From Pseudomonadaceae bacterium (lineage in GTDB: Bacteria > Pseudomonadota > Alphaproteobacteria > UBA2136 > UBA6156): DNA of 22,215 bases. Where the stretch lies: positions 1 to 22,215 of the forward strand of contig CANHVX010000004.1 of assembly GCA_947464215.1 (NCBI GenBank), given 5' to 3'. A model generated the notes under the pieces. That model was given only the letters and a program-made list of their open reading frames with translations, was not told where the DNA came from and ran no database searches. Position numbers and translations under genes: made by a program. How positions within the stretch are numbered: position 1 is the first letter of the stretch; the number at the start of each line of letters is the position of its first letter. Below, in pieces: positions 1 to 7,110 of the stretch.

Positions 1-2199
1 ACCGCAGCACAGAAAAAGGCGCTGTATCAGGGGCTGGTGCAGGCCAATGGGTTCGAGCAGTTTTTGCACAAAAAATTTGTCGGCATGAAGCGGTTCAGTG
101 TTGAAGGCTCCGATGGCATCATTCCGCTGCTGCACGCGCTTACCGAAACCCACGCCGAGGCCCACGCAGGCAAACAGCCGCACATCGTGCTGGGCATGGC
201 GCACCGCGGGCGCCTGAACGTGCTGTGCAACGTGCTGCACAAGCCGCTGGCCGAGATGATGGCGGCCTTTGCCGATAAGCTCACGGTCACGGGCGGCCCT
301 TCCAGTGGCGATGTGAAGTATCACCTGGGCAAAACCTACCGCCACACGGCCGCCAACGGCACACCGGTGGTGCTCGACCTTCTCTATAACCCCAGCCACC
401 TAGAAGCCGTCAACCCGCTGGTGCTGGGCAAGGCGCGCGCGCTGAACGAGCAGTTCGGCGGGCCAGAAGCCGTGCTGCCCGTGCTTATCCATGGCGATAG
501 CGCGGTGGCGGGCCAAGGCGTGGTGGCTGAGTGTAACAATCTGATGAACTTACCCGCCTATACCGTGGGCGGCACGCTGCACATCGTGCTCAACAACCAA
601 GTGGGCTTCACGGCCGACCCCGCCGATGCCCTGGGCGGCACCTACGCCACCGATATTTTCCGCAGCCTCGGCACGCCTATTGTGCACGTGAATGCCGACG
701 ACATCGAAGCCTGCTGGCAAGCCCTGATGTTCGCCTACGCCTACCGCACGCAGTGGGGCAAAGATGTGGCGCTCGACCTCATCGGCTACCGCCGCTGGGG
801 CCACAACGAGGGCGACGACCCCACCTTCACCCAGCCCATGCTGTATGAAAAAATTCGTGCCCACCCCACCCCCGCCGAGGTCTACAAACCCACCCTGCTT
901 GCCGCCGGTGTGGCCCCCGCCGAGCTCGAGGCCATCGAGGCCGCGTATCAGGCGGAATTGAATGAAGCCTTTGCAACGGCCCAGAAGGGGGTTGCGTCCA
1001 CCGCCAAATCTGCACCCGCCAAAGCGGCCGAAGCGGCCACCGAGGCCGACGAAGGGCATATCAAAACGCTTGCCACCATCTGGGGCCAGCCACCGCAGGG
1101 GTTTGTCTATAACGAGAAGGTGAAGAAGGTTATCGACGAACGCGTGGCCATGCTGCGTGGCGAAAAGCCGCTGAACTGGGGCGCCGCCGAAGTCGCCGCC
1201 TATGCCACCGTGTTGCAAGAAGGCCAAAGCGTGCGGATGACAGGCCAAGATGTCCAGCGCGGCACCTTCAGCCACCGCCAGAGCGTGCTCACCTGCAACG
1301 CCACCAACAGCAAGTGGAATGTGCTGCAAGGGCTGGCGGCCAAGGGGGCCACGTTTACCCTCACCAACAGTGCCTTGTCGGAAAACGCGGTGATGGGCTT
1401 CGAATACGGCTACAGCCTCGGCCAGCCCGCCACGCTTACCCTGTGGGAGGCCCAGTTTGGCGATTTTGCCAACGGTGCCCAGGTGGTGATAGACCAGTTC
1501 ATGGCCAGCGCCGAGGCCAAATGGGGCCAGCATAATGGCCTCACCCTGCTGCTGCCGCATGGCTACGAAGGCCAGGGCCCCGAGCACTCCAGCGCCCGCA
1601 TCGAACGCTTTTTGCAGCTGTGCGCCGAAGAGAATATGCGCGTGGCCTACCCCAGCACGCCGGCGCAAATCTTCCATCTGCTGCGCCATCAGGCCAAGGC
1701 GGGGGCGGGCAAACCGTTGGTGGTGTTTACCCCCAAAAGCATGCTGCGCAACCCCGCTGCCACCAGCCCGCTCTCGCACCTGTTGCACGGCAGCTGGCAG
1801 CCGCTGCTGGCCGATACTGCCGCACCCGCCGCGGTCAAAAAGGTGGTGCTCTGCACTGGCAAATTGTATTACGACCTCGCCCAAAAACGGGAAGAAACCC
1901 AACGCACCGATGTTGCCCTCGTGCGGCTCGAGCAGCTTTACCCGCTGCCCGCCCCCGAGATTGAAAAAACGCTGAAAATATATGGCGTGCGCGATGTGGT
2001 CTGGGCGCAGGAAGAGCCCCGCAACATGGGCGCCTGGGCGCACGTGCGCGAATATTGGAACGAGGCGTGGGGTTATCTGCACTATGTGGGCCGCCCGGCC
2101 AGCGCTAGCCCCGCCGCAGGCACCACGGTGATGCATGCGGCCCAACACGCCGAGATTCTCGCGGCTATTTTTACCGAGACCAAACGCAAAGCGGCCTAA
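1..2199 (+). CDS. sucA: 2-oxoglutarate dehydrogenase E1 component, 5'-truncated by window edge
   Basis: This is the thiamine-diphosphate-dependent E1 subunit of the cytoplasmic 2-oxoglutarate dehydrogenase complex. It decarboxylates 2-oxoglutarate and passes the succinyl group to lipoyl-E2 (SucB) in the TCA cycle. The frame is open from base 1 and 732 residues are visible. Full-length family members are about 930-980 aa, so roughly the first 200 residues lie outside the window. Family motifs visible in order are GFEQFLHKKFVGMKRFSVEG near the edge, GMAHRGRLNVL, HGDSAVAGQGVV (about 490), LNNQVGFT, GHNEGDDPTFTQP (about 799, ThDP/metal region), SENAVMGFEYGYS, EAQFGDFANGAQVVIDQF, and PHGYEGQGPEHSSARIERF (about 1555). 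An Ala-rich, low-complexity stretch around 985-1060 replaces a more conserved linker. sucB follows after 25 nt, so the two are almost certainly cotranscribed. Identification is firm; the true start is not visible. Confidence 0.97.
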   Translation, partial: TAAQKKALYQGLVQANGFEQFLHKKFVGMKRFSVEGSDGIIPLLHALTETHAEAHAGKQPHIVLGMAHRGRLNVLCNVLHKPLAEMMAAFADKLTVTGGPSSGDVKYHLGKTYRHTAANGTPVVLDLLYNPSHLEAVNPLVLGKARALNEQFGGPEAVLPVLIHGDSAVAGQGVVAECNNLMNLPAYTVGGTLHIVLNNQVGFTADPADALGGTYATDIFRSLGTPIVHVNADDIEACWQALMFAYAYRTQWGKDVALDLIGYRRWGHNEGDDPTFTQPMLYEKIRAHPTPAEVYKPTLLAAGVAPAELEAIEAAYQAELNEAFATAQKGVASTAKSAPAKAAEAATEADEGHIKTLATIWGQPPQGFVYNEKVKKVIDERVAMLRGEKPLNWGAAEVAAYATVLQEGQSVRMTGQDVQRGTFSHRQSVLTCNATNSKWNVLQGLAAKGATFTLTNSALSENAVMGFEYGYSLGQPATLTLWEAQFGDFANGAQVVIDQFMASAEAKWGQHNGLTLLLPHGYEGQGPEHSSARIERFLQLCAEENMRVAYPSTPAQIFHLLRHQAKAGAGKPLVVFTPKSMLRNPAATSPLSHLLHGSWQPLLADTAAPAAVKKVVLCTGKLYYDLAQKREETQRTDVALVRLEQLYPLPAPEIEKTLKIYGVRDVVWAQEEPRNMGAWAHVREYWNEAWGYLHYVGRPASASPAAGTTVMHAAQHAEILAAIFTETKRKAA

Positions 2200-2224
2200 A
2201 TAAGGTTCAACGAAAGCACATCCC

Positions 2225-3403
2225 ATGCCCACTCCCATCAAAGCCCCCGCCATGGGCGAAAGCATTGCCGAGGCCACGGTTGCCAAGTGGCTGAAACAGG
2301 TCGGCGAGGCCGTGGCCGCCGACGAGGTGGTCGCCGAGCTGGAAACCGATAAGGTGAACCTCGAGGTCACGGCACCGGTGGCCGGCGTGCTGGCGTCCAT
2401 TACGGCGCCTAAAGGGGCAACCGTGAAGGTTGGCCAGCCGATGGGCGAGATAACCGAGGGCGCAGTGGCGGCGGCTCCCGCTGCGGCACCCGTTGCCGCG
2501 CCAGCACCCGCCCAGCCCTCTCCAGCGCCGGTGGTGTCCGCGCATCTTGCCCGCAGCGGCCCCGCAGTGCAGAAGCTGGCGGCCGAGATGGGCGTCAATC
2601 CCGCCGGCCCCGGCACCGGCAAAGATGGCCGTCTCACCAAGGCCGACCTCACAACACCCGCTCCCGCTGCGGCCACGCAGGGCGCCGTTGCGGGGGGCAC
2701 CGAACGCGTGCCCATGTCGCGTATCCGTAAAACCATCGCCAGCCGCCTCAAACAGGCCCAAAACAGCGCCGCGATGCTCACCACCTATAACGAGGTCGAC
2801 CTCGCGCGCATCACCGAATTACGTAAAAATTACAAAGACGTGTTCGAGAAGAAGCACGGCGTGAAGTTGGGCTATATGGGCTTTTTCACCAAGGCCGTGG
2901 CGGCAGCACTGGCCGAGTTCCCGGCCCTGAATGCCGAAATCGACGGCGAGGACATTCTCTATAAGAAACATTACGATATCGGCATCGCCGTCAGCTCCGA
3001 CCGTGGCCTCGTCGTCCCCGTGCTGCGCGGGGTTGGCGGCATGGATATCCCCGACATCGAGCGTGGCGTGGCCGATTTCGGCAAGCGCGCGCGGGAAGGG
3101 GGCTTAAAGCCCGATGAACTCAGCGGCGCCACCTTCAGCATCACCAACGGCGGCGTGTTCGGCAGTATGTTGTCGATGCCGATTCTGAATTACCCCCAAG
3201 TCGGTATTTTGGGCATGCACGCCATTAAGGATAGGGCCGTGGTGGTCGAGGAAAACGGCGAAAAACGCATCGCCATTCGCCCGGTCATGTATGTGGCGCT
3301 CACCTACGACCACCGCATTGTCGATGGCCGCGAAGCTGTCGGCTTCTTGGTCAAGGTGAAGGAGCTGCTGGAAGAACCAAGCCGCTTTGTGTTGGGGGTA
3401 TAA
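2225..3403 (+). CDS. sucB: dihydrolipoyllysine-residue succinyltransferase (E2 of 2-oxoglutarate dehydrogenase)
   Basis: E2 core of the 2-oxoglutarate dehydrogenase complex. It transfers the succinyl group from lipoyl-lysine to CoA. The 392 aa contain one N-terminal lipoyl domain (about 1-78) with the lipoylated lysine K43 in ETDKVNLEV, and an Ala/Pro-rich swinging linker. A peripheral subunit-binding domain follows (about 105-142, ending GKDGRLTKADL), then the catalytic acyltransferase domain. The active-site signature YDHRIVDG places the catalytic His at 363 and Asp at 367. The stretch TNGGVFGSMLSMPILNYPQ is typical of succinyl- rather than acetyl-transferases. A single lipoyl domain and this length also fit SucB. 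The Shine-Dalgarno is weak (GAAAG about 8 nt upstream of the ATG), suggesting translation coupled to sucA. lpd begins 3 nt after the stop codon. Confidence 0.97.
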   Translation: MPTPIKAPAMGESIAEATVAKWLKQVGEAVAADEVVAELETDKVNLEVTAPVAGVLASITAPKGATVKVGQPMGEITEGAVAAAPAAAPVAAPAPAQPSPAPVVSAHLARSGPAVQKLAAEMGVNPAGPGTGKDGRLTKADLTTPAPAAATQGAVAGGTERVPMSRIRKTIASRLKQAQNSAAMLTTYNEVDLARITELRKNYKDVFEKKHGVKLGYMGFFTKAVAAALAEFPALNAEIDGEDILYKKHYDIGIAVSSDRGLVVPVLRGVGGMDIPDIERGVADFGKRAREGGLKPDELSGATFSITNGGVFGSMLSMPILNYPQVGILGMHAIKDRAVVVEENGEKRIAIRPVMYVALTYDHRIVDGREAVGFLVKVKELLEEPSRFVLGV

Positions 3404-3406
3404 GCC

Positions 3407-4798
3407 ATGGCCGAACAGTTTGATGCCATTGTAATAGGTGCCGGCCCTGCCGGGTATGTGTGCGCTATCCGCCTCGCCCAGTTAAAGTTCAAAGTTTGCC
3501 TGGTGGAAAAACGCCCCACCCTCGGCGGCACCTGCTTGAATGTCGGGTGCATTCCCAGCAAGGCGATGCTGGAAAGCAGCCACCACTACCACACAGCGGC
3601 CCACGGGCTGGCCAAACACGGCGTGAAGGTGAGCGGCGTCGGGCTCGACCTTCCCACCCTGCTGGCCCGCAAAGATGGCGTGGTGAAGCAGCTCACCGGC
3701 GGCATTGGTATGCTGATGAAAAAGAACGGCATCGCGGTCAAAAACGCCTGGGCCACGGTGAAGGGCGCAGGCCAGGTGGTGCTGGAAGGCGGCGAGGAGC
3801 TGACGGCCAAACATATTATTGTGGCCACTGGCAGCACGCCAATAGCGCTGCCCTTTGCCCCGTTCGACCACACCACGGTGCTCGATAGCACCGATGCCCT
3901 CAGCCTCACCACCGTGCCCAGCCATCTGGTGGTGATTGGCGCCGGGGTGATAGGGCTGGAAATGGGCAGTGTGTGGGCGCGCCTGGGCGCCAAGGTTACG
4001 GTGGTCGATATTGCCACGCGCCCCGTTGCCATCATGGATGAAGATCTTGGTCTAGAGGCCCAGAAATTATTTGCAAAACAAGGCCTGGAATTCGTGCTGG
4101 GCGCCAAGGTGCAAGGCGTTGCCAAAACCGCCGCGGGGGCCGAGGTCTCCTACACCGACGCCACGGGCAAAACCCACACCCTTGCGGCCAGCCACGTGCT
4201 GGTGGCGGTGGGGCGCAAGGCGGCTACGGCCGGCATGGGGCTGGCCGAGGCCGGCGTGGCCCTTACCGAGCGCGGGGTGGTCGTCACCAACAGTCATTTT
4301 GAAACGAACGTCAAGGGCATCTATGCCATCGGCGATTGCCGCGAGGGCCCCATGCTGGCCCACAAAGGCGAAGAAGAAGGCGTGGCACTGGCCGAAATGC
4401 TGGCGGGCCAAAAGGGCCACGTGAACTACGCTGCCATACCCTGGGTGGTTTATACGCACCCCGAGCTGGCCGGGGTGGGCCTTACCGAAGCCGAGGCGCG
4501 CGCCAAGGTCGGCGAGGTGAAGGTCGGCAAGTTCAAGTTTGCGGCCAACGGGCGGGCTTTGGCGGTCGATGCCACCGAGGGCTTCGTGAAAGTCATCGCA
4601 CACCCCCAAACCGATGAGCTGTTGGGCGTGCACATCATCGGCCATAACGCGTCGGAATTGATAGGCGAAGCCGCCGTGCTGATGGAGTTTAAGGCCAGCG
4701 CGGAAGATCTCGCGCGCTGCGTGCACGCGCACCCCACCCTGGCCGAGGCCATAAAAGAAGCCGCCCTTGCATCACAAGGGCGGCCTCTGCACAGTTAA
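3407..4798 (+). CDS. lpd: dihydrolipoyl dehydrogenase (E3)
   Basis: FAD-dependent E3 that reoxidises dihydrolipoyl groups on SucB and reduces NAD+. It may also be shared with other 2-oxoacid complexes. The 463 aa match the family length. N-terminal FAD motif GAGPAG is at 11-16, and the redox disulfide C43/C48 lies in GGTCLNVGCIPSKAML. The NAD-binding glycine motif GAGVIGLEMG is near 178-187, and the second FAD motif YAIGDC is near 306. The C-terminal dimer-interface catalytic pair is H442 and E447 in HAHPTLAEAIKEAA. The start is 3 nt after the sucB stop, with a G-rich ribosome-binding stretch inside the end of sucB. The last codons contain a 10-bp hairpin that probably terminates the opposing gcrA-like transcript, described separately. 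As the last gene of sucAB-lpd, it matches a frequent alphaproteobacterial operon end. Confidence 0.97.
   Translation: MAEQFDAIVIGAGPAGYVCAIRLAQLKFKVCLVEKRPTLGGTCLNVGCIPSKAMLESSHHYHTAAHGLAKHGVKVSGVGLDLPTLLARKDGVVKQLTGGIGMLMKKNGIAVKNAWATVKGAGQVVLEGGEELTAKHIIVATGSTPIALPFAPFDHTTVLDSTDALSLTTVPSHLVVIGAGVIGLEMGSVWARLGAKVTVVDIATRPVAIMDEDLGLEAQKLFAKQGLEFVLGAKVQGVAKTAAGAEVSYTDATGKTHTLAASHVLVAVGRKAATAGMGLAEAGVALTERGVVVTNSHFETNVKGIYAIGDCREGPMLAHKGEEEGVALAEMLAGQKGHVNYAAIPWVVYTHPELAGVGLTEAEARAKVGEVKVGKFKFAANGRALAVDATEGFVKVIAHPQTDELLGVHIIGHNASELIGEAAVLMEFKASAEDLARCVHAHPTLAEAIKEAALASQGRPLHS
4752..4784 (-). terminator. Rho-independent terminator for the gcrA-like unit, inside lpd
   Basis: A perfect 10-bp stem (arms 4760-4769 and 4775-4784, GCCGCCCTTG / CAAGGGCGGC, 5-nt loop) lies within the last coding triplets of lpd. 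Read on the minus strand, the stem is followed directly by TTCTTTTAT, the U-rich tail expected of an intrinsic terminator. On the plus strand no comparable T run follows. It therefore best serves the minus-strand gcrA-like genes that end at 4807. It may also give partial 3'-end protection to the sucAB-lpd transcript. Confidence 0.7.
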
Positions 4799-4806
4799 AG
4801 CAGGTT

Positions 4807-5034
4807 TTACGGGCGGGGGTTAAACAGGCGGTCCAGCTTGCCCCGCACGGCGTTGGCCGTGCATTTTTTGCCCAACGGGTCGGTGTTGGGGTAAAGCCGG
4901 TTTAGCTCGGTCGCAATGTCGCGCACGCTCATCCCCAGCTTGGCCATTTTTAGGCACGCCGCTTCGCGTTTTTCATTCCACGGATACACAAATCGGTGGC
5001 GCGGGTAGGCGTCATCGCGGGGTATCTGCGTCAT
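4807..5034 (-). CDS. small GcrA-like DNA-binding protein, HTH only
   Basis: A 75-aa protein whose central part (about 18-70) resembles the N-terminal GcrA helix-turn-helix. It shows a tryptophan in PWNEKREAACLKMAKLGMS, then VRDIATELN and a recognition-helix-like TANAVRGKLDRLF. Canonical GcrA has W...L..LW..GLS..QIA..LG..TRNAVIGKVHRL. It has no Cys/His zinc-like C-terminal module, so it is much shorter than typical GcrA (about 170 aa). Its ATG overlaps the TGA of the upstream gene by 4 bases (ATGA at 5031-5034), which implies translational coupling. Known GcrA binds sigma70 and acts at promoters carrying CcrM-methylated GANTC sites; whether this truncated form does so is unknown. It could be a modulator of the neighbouring protein or a decayed duplicate. 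Confidence 0.75.
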   Translation of the reverse strand: MTQIPRDDAYPRHRFVYPWNEKREAACLKMAKLGMSVRDIATELNRLYPNTDPLGKKCTANAVRGKLDRLFNPRP

Positions 5035-5609
5035 GGGTTTTCATCCGTCGTGTGGATAAATCGCCGGGGTTTGCGCACAAAGGGCTCCTGCGTGCTGGGG
5101 TAAACAATCTTGGCATGGTGCGCGCACCAAGATTTCCCCAGCAGCGTCACCTCGCCACAGAAGTAGGTGATGTGTCCCTCACGGCCCACCACCATACGGC
5201 ACTGTCCGTCGCGGATATCCATAATCGAGACACGAGAGGTTGTATGTTCCGACATGATCTTCTCCAAGTTGGCAAGGGCGCGGGTGGCTGCAACCGCCAT
5301 GGCCGCGCGGGCATCGGGCGATACAGGCGTTTTACGATGGATAAACCGTTTAGACTTACGCGTTTTCCGTGGCCGTTGAGCGGGGGCAGAATCGGTGGAA
5401 AACGCCAGGCCATCCAGCCCAGGGCTTCCCTTGGGGCGCCGTGTAACCCACCCCATGCGGTTGAGCTGAGATTTCACCGCATGGCGGGTGTAGGGTTTGC
5501 CCATGGCTTGGAAGCGCTGGGCGATAAGGGCAGGGGAGAGTTTGTCGTCCGTCCGCCACGTGCGGAGAGAGTCGAGATCATCAGGCGTCCATTCTTTTTG
5601 GCGCATCAT
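5031..5609 (-). CDS. GcrA-family cell-cycle regulator
   Basis: A 192-aa protein of the GcrA family, which in Caulobacter is a sigma70-associated transcription factor linked to DNA adenine methylation. An N-terminal HTH-like segment (about 6-54, EWTPDDLDSL...LIAQRF...TRHAVKSQLNRMGW) precedes a basic linker (about 76-96, QRPRKTRKSKRFIHRK). The C-terminal module has the family Cys/His pattern: C137 in GQCRM, C151 in YFCGE, C162 and H164/H165 in WCAHHAKIVYP. The canonical CRWPxGDP is here CRMVVGREG, so the tryptophan-proline part is lost. The start was chosen at tandem ATGs (5609/5606) with AAGGA 3-6 nt upstream. A longer in-frame start at 5882 would run into the divergent rsmI gene. It overlaps the following small gcrA-like gene by 4 nt. 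Confidence 0.82.
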   Translation of the reverse strand: MMRQKEWTPDDLDSLRTWRTDDKLSPALIAQRFQAMGKPYTRHAVKSQLNRMGWVTRRPKGSPGLDGLAFSTDSAPAQRPRKTRKSKRFIHRKTPVSPDARAAMAVAATRALANLEKIMSEHTTSRVSIMDIRDGQCRMVVGREGHITYFCGEVTLLGKSWCAHHAKIVYPSTQEPFVRKPRRFIHTTDENP

Positions 5610-5700
5610 AGGTCCTTGGGTGAAGGAAGAGAAAAGTGAGATGGTTACGCCATGCCGATGCCCTATTTCCCGATAAAAATCAAACATATTTTGCACATGG

Positions 5701-5714
5701 GCACCAAACGGTGC
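5701..5714. promoter_or_regulatory. inverted repeat in the gcrA-like / rsmI divergent region
   Basis: GCACC-AAAC-GGTGC forms 5-bp arms with a 4-nt centre, 14 nt before the rsmI ATG. It lies in the 118-bp gap between the two divergent starts (5610-5727). The gap is locally AT-richer (CGATAAAAATCAAACATATTT). It is the only place for the promoters of both genes, but no convincing -35/-10 pair could be assigned. It could be an operator or a leader hairpin. Confidence 0.3.
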
Positions 5715-5727
5715 TACGGTGCGTGCC

Positions 5728-6555
5728 ATGTTAACGCTGGTCGCAACCCCCTTGGGCAACCTTGCCGATATGCCGCCCCGGGCGGCCCACGCGCTGCAAA
5801 CGGCCGATGTTGTGGCCTGCGAGGACACCCGAACAACCGGTAAATTGCTGCAATTGCTCGGCATAAAAGCGAAGAAGCTCATCAGTTACCATCAACATAA
5901 CGAAGCCGCGCGTGCCACCGAGCTGGTGGCGGTCATGCAGCAGGGGCAGCAGGTGGCTTTGGTGTCCGATAGCGGCGTGCCCGGCATCTCCGATCCCGGC
6001 GCCACCCTGGTGCGGGCGGCGCGGCAGGCCGGGGTGGCGGTTACGGTGGTGGGGGCGGGGTCGGCGGTGGCGGCGGTGGCGGCGGGCAGCGGGCTGGCCG
6101 AGGCGGGGTTTGTCTTTGTGGGGTTTGCACCGCGCGCCGAAGGTGCCCGCCAGGAGCTCTGGCGGGCGCACAGCCAGCACGGTTTGCCGCTGGTGGTGTA
6201 TGAAAGCCCGCACCGGGTCGGGGCTTTGGTGGAAAGCCTCCTCACGGCGATGGGAGACCAACCCGCGTGGCTGGGCCGAGAGCTCACCAAAATGCACGAA
6301 GAGTGGCTAGGCCCCACACTGGCGTCTATCGCCACGCAGCTGGCCCAGCGGGCCGAGGTCAAGGGCGAGTGCGCGCTCATCGTCGCCAATCCGCCCCGGC
6401 AACACGCGTCAGCCGCCCCGCCCGATATCGCCCAGGCGCTGGCGGCAGGGCACAGCGTGCGTGCGGTGGCCGATGAGCTTGCGGCGGCACTGGGCATCAG
6501 CCGCAATGCGGCCTATGCGCAGGTGCAGGCGGTCAAGAAGGCGCAACCGCGTTAA
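5728..6555 (+). CDS. rsmI: 16S rRNA (cytidine-1402-2'-O)-methyltransferase
   Basis: RsmI uses SAM to 2'-O-methylate C1402 of 16S rRNA in the decoding centre. The 275 aa have the tetrapyrrole-methylase fold signatures of this family: LTLVATPLGNLADM at the N-terminus, ACEDTRTTGKLL, SYHQHNE, and VSDSGVPGISDPG (SAM-binding loop). Further on are VVGAGSAVAAVAAGSG, FVGFAPR, YESPHRV, and RELTKMHEEWLGPTL. A C-terminal helical HTH-like tail (ALGISRNAAYAQVQAVKK) is also common in the family. ATG 5728 puts the protein start directly before the first beta strand; an in-frame GTG at 5719 would add three residues, and neither has a strong Shine-Dalgarno. The gene is transcribed divergently from the gcrA-like pair. 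The yraN gene that often follows rsmI is absent here. Confidence 0.95.
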   Translation: MLTLVATPLGNLADMPPRAAHALQTADVVACEDTRTTGKLLQLLGIKAKKLISYHQHNEAARATELVAVMQQGQQVALVSDSGVPGISDPGATLVRAARQAGVAVTVVGAGSAVAAVAAGSGLAEAGFVFVGFAPRAEGARQELWRAHSQHGLPLVVYESPHRVGALVESLLTAMGDQPAWLGRELTKMHEEWLGPTLASIATQLAQRAEVKGECALIVANPPRQHASAAPPDIAQALAAGHSVRAVADELAAALGISRNAAYAQVQAVKKAQPR

Positions 6556-6566
6556 ATCGATACGTC

Positions 6567-6646
6567 GCCCACATCGTGGGCAGAGGCATGATGTATTTTG
6601 GCGTCACACAAGGCAGCAAAGTGCATGGCTGCCCTTGCCGGTGCAC
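6567..6646 (+). other. gap with two hairpins upstream of the 43-codon gene
   Basis: Between rsmI and the small gene at 6694 (138 bp) two inverted repeats are visible. The first is GCCCAC-ATC-GTGGGC (6567-6581), a 6-bp stem. The second is GTGCA...TGCAC (6621-6625 with 6642-6646), with an inner GGC/GCC pair. Neither is followed by a T tract, so they are poor intrinsic terminators. They may fold in an untranslated leader of the small genes. No known riboswitch or sRNA was recognised. Confidence 0.35.
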
Positions 6647-6680
6647 GGGCGGGAAGGCTAGCGTAGAGCCTGTAAGGATA

Positions 6681-6686
6681 AGGAGG
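6681..6686 (+). promoter_or_regulatory. consensus Shine-Dalgarno of the 43-codon gene
   Basis: AGGAGG, the full anti-16S complement, stands 7 nt before the ATG at 6694. Most genes in this window have much weaker sites. This is the main evidence that the short frame behind it is translated. Confidence 0.65.
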
Positions 6687-6693
6687 CTTGGGA

Positions 6694-6825
6694 ATGGATA
6701 CACCGCACGCAGCCGCGCACGAGGGCGCTCACACCCCGGCGACTGTCGCCGACCTTGCCACGCTCCCGCCCGCCTTTTATGCCTTTTTCGAAGTGGTCGA
6801 GAGAGACGCTCTCCATGCCGAGTAA
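6694..6825 (+). CDS. 43-aa hypothetical protein
   Basis: A short frame beginning MDTPHAAAHEGAH and ending FFEVVERDALHAE before TAA at 6823-6825. It was read directly from the sequence because it is below usual length cut-offs. Support comes from the perfect AGGAGG at 7-nt spacing and from the layout. Its 3' end overlaps the next gene by 11 nt (ATG at 6815), as in a translationally coupled pair. The product is acidic at the C-terminus, has a short hydrophobic helix-like stretch (LPPAFYAFFEVV), and has no signal peptide or membrane segment. The family was not recognised. It could instead be a leader peptide controlling the downstream gene. Confidence 0.5.
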   Translation: MDTPHAAAHEGAHTPATVADLATLPPAFYAFFEVVERDALHAE

Positions 6826-7075
6826 GTATCCCACCATTACACTGCCACGCGGCGTTGGGGCCAAGGTCGTGCCGGCCCAACCGTTGGTGGGCCCCGAGCG
6901 CGACGAAATCGCCGCTCAAGTCATGCGCCTGAAGCGCGCCGATGCCGCCCTGCGTGCCCCCCAGAACCCGCTGCGCGAGCGCCCAAGTGCCGAGGCGATT
7001 GCCTGGGCGGAAAACTGGAATCTCCCGCGCGAGGTGTTTGATTATTTTACTCTCGAAGCCCCCACCGCGTCCTAA
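6815..7075 (+). CDS. 86-aa hypothetical protein
   Basis: An 86-aa soluble, charged protein starting MPSKYPTITLPRG and ending FDYFTLEAPTAS. The middle (about 28-47, GPERDEIAAQVMRLKRADAA) is predicted by eye to be an amphipathic helix. The start at 6815 has GAGAGA 8 nt upstream and overlaps the 43-codon gene by 11 nt. A longer in-frame ORF begins at 6755 but would overlap that gene much further. The family was not recognised. The gene is probably cotranscribed with the small gene and converges on kup 35 nt away. Nothing in it suggests enzymatic motifs. Confidence 0.55.
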   Translation: MPSKYPTITLPRGVGAKVVPAQPLVGPERDEIAAQVMRLKRADAALRAPQNPLRERPSAEAIAWAENWNLPREVFDYFTLEAPTAS

Positions 7076-7079
7076 ACAG

Positions 7080-7098
7080 GGGCCCCTCAGGGGGGCTT
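7080..7098. terminator. GC-rich hairpin between convergent genes
   Basis: GGGCCCCT-CA-GGGGGGCTT can fold into a stem of about five G-C pairs (7082-7086 with 7092-7096), extended by G-T wobbles. It lies in the 35-bp gap between the stops of the 86-aa gene and kup. No clear T tract follows on either strand, so termination strength is doubtful. Confidence 0.3.
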
Positions 7099-7110
7099 AG
7101 CGTTACATCG

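Noticed and set aside
550..2784. 744-aa open frame on the minus strand
   Set aside because: It lies antisense to sucA and sucB, whose motifs are certain. Its translation is Gly/Ala/His-rich without domains, as expected for a shadow frame in GC-rich DNA.
5052..5639. 195-aa plus-strand frame
   Set aside because: It is opposite the GcrA-family genes, whose Cys/His and HTH patterns are convincing. This frame has none.
5610..5882. Longer start for the 192-aa GcrA-family gene
   Set aside because: It would overlap the rsmI coding sequence and lacks family similarity. AAGGA precedes the tandem ATGs at 5609/5606.
6588..6932. Plus-strand frame beginning MMYFGVTQGSKVHGCPCRC
   Set aside because: An AGAGG lies just upstream and the Cys cluster is eye-catching. 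The frame then runs through both small genes as Arg-rich shadow sequence, and the spacing to the ATG is too short.
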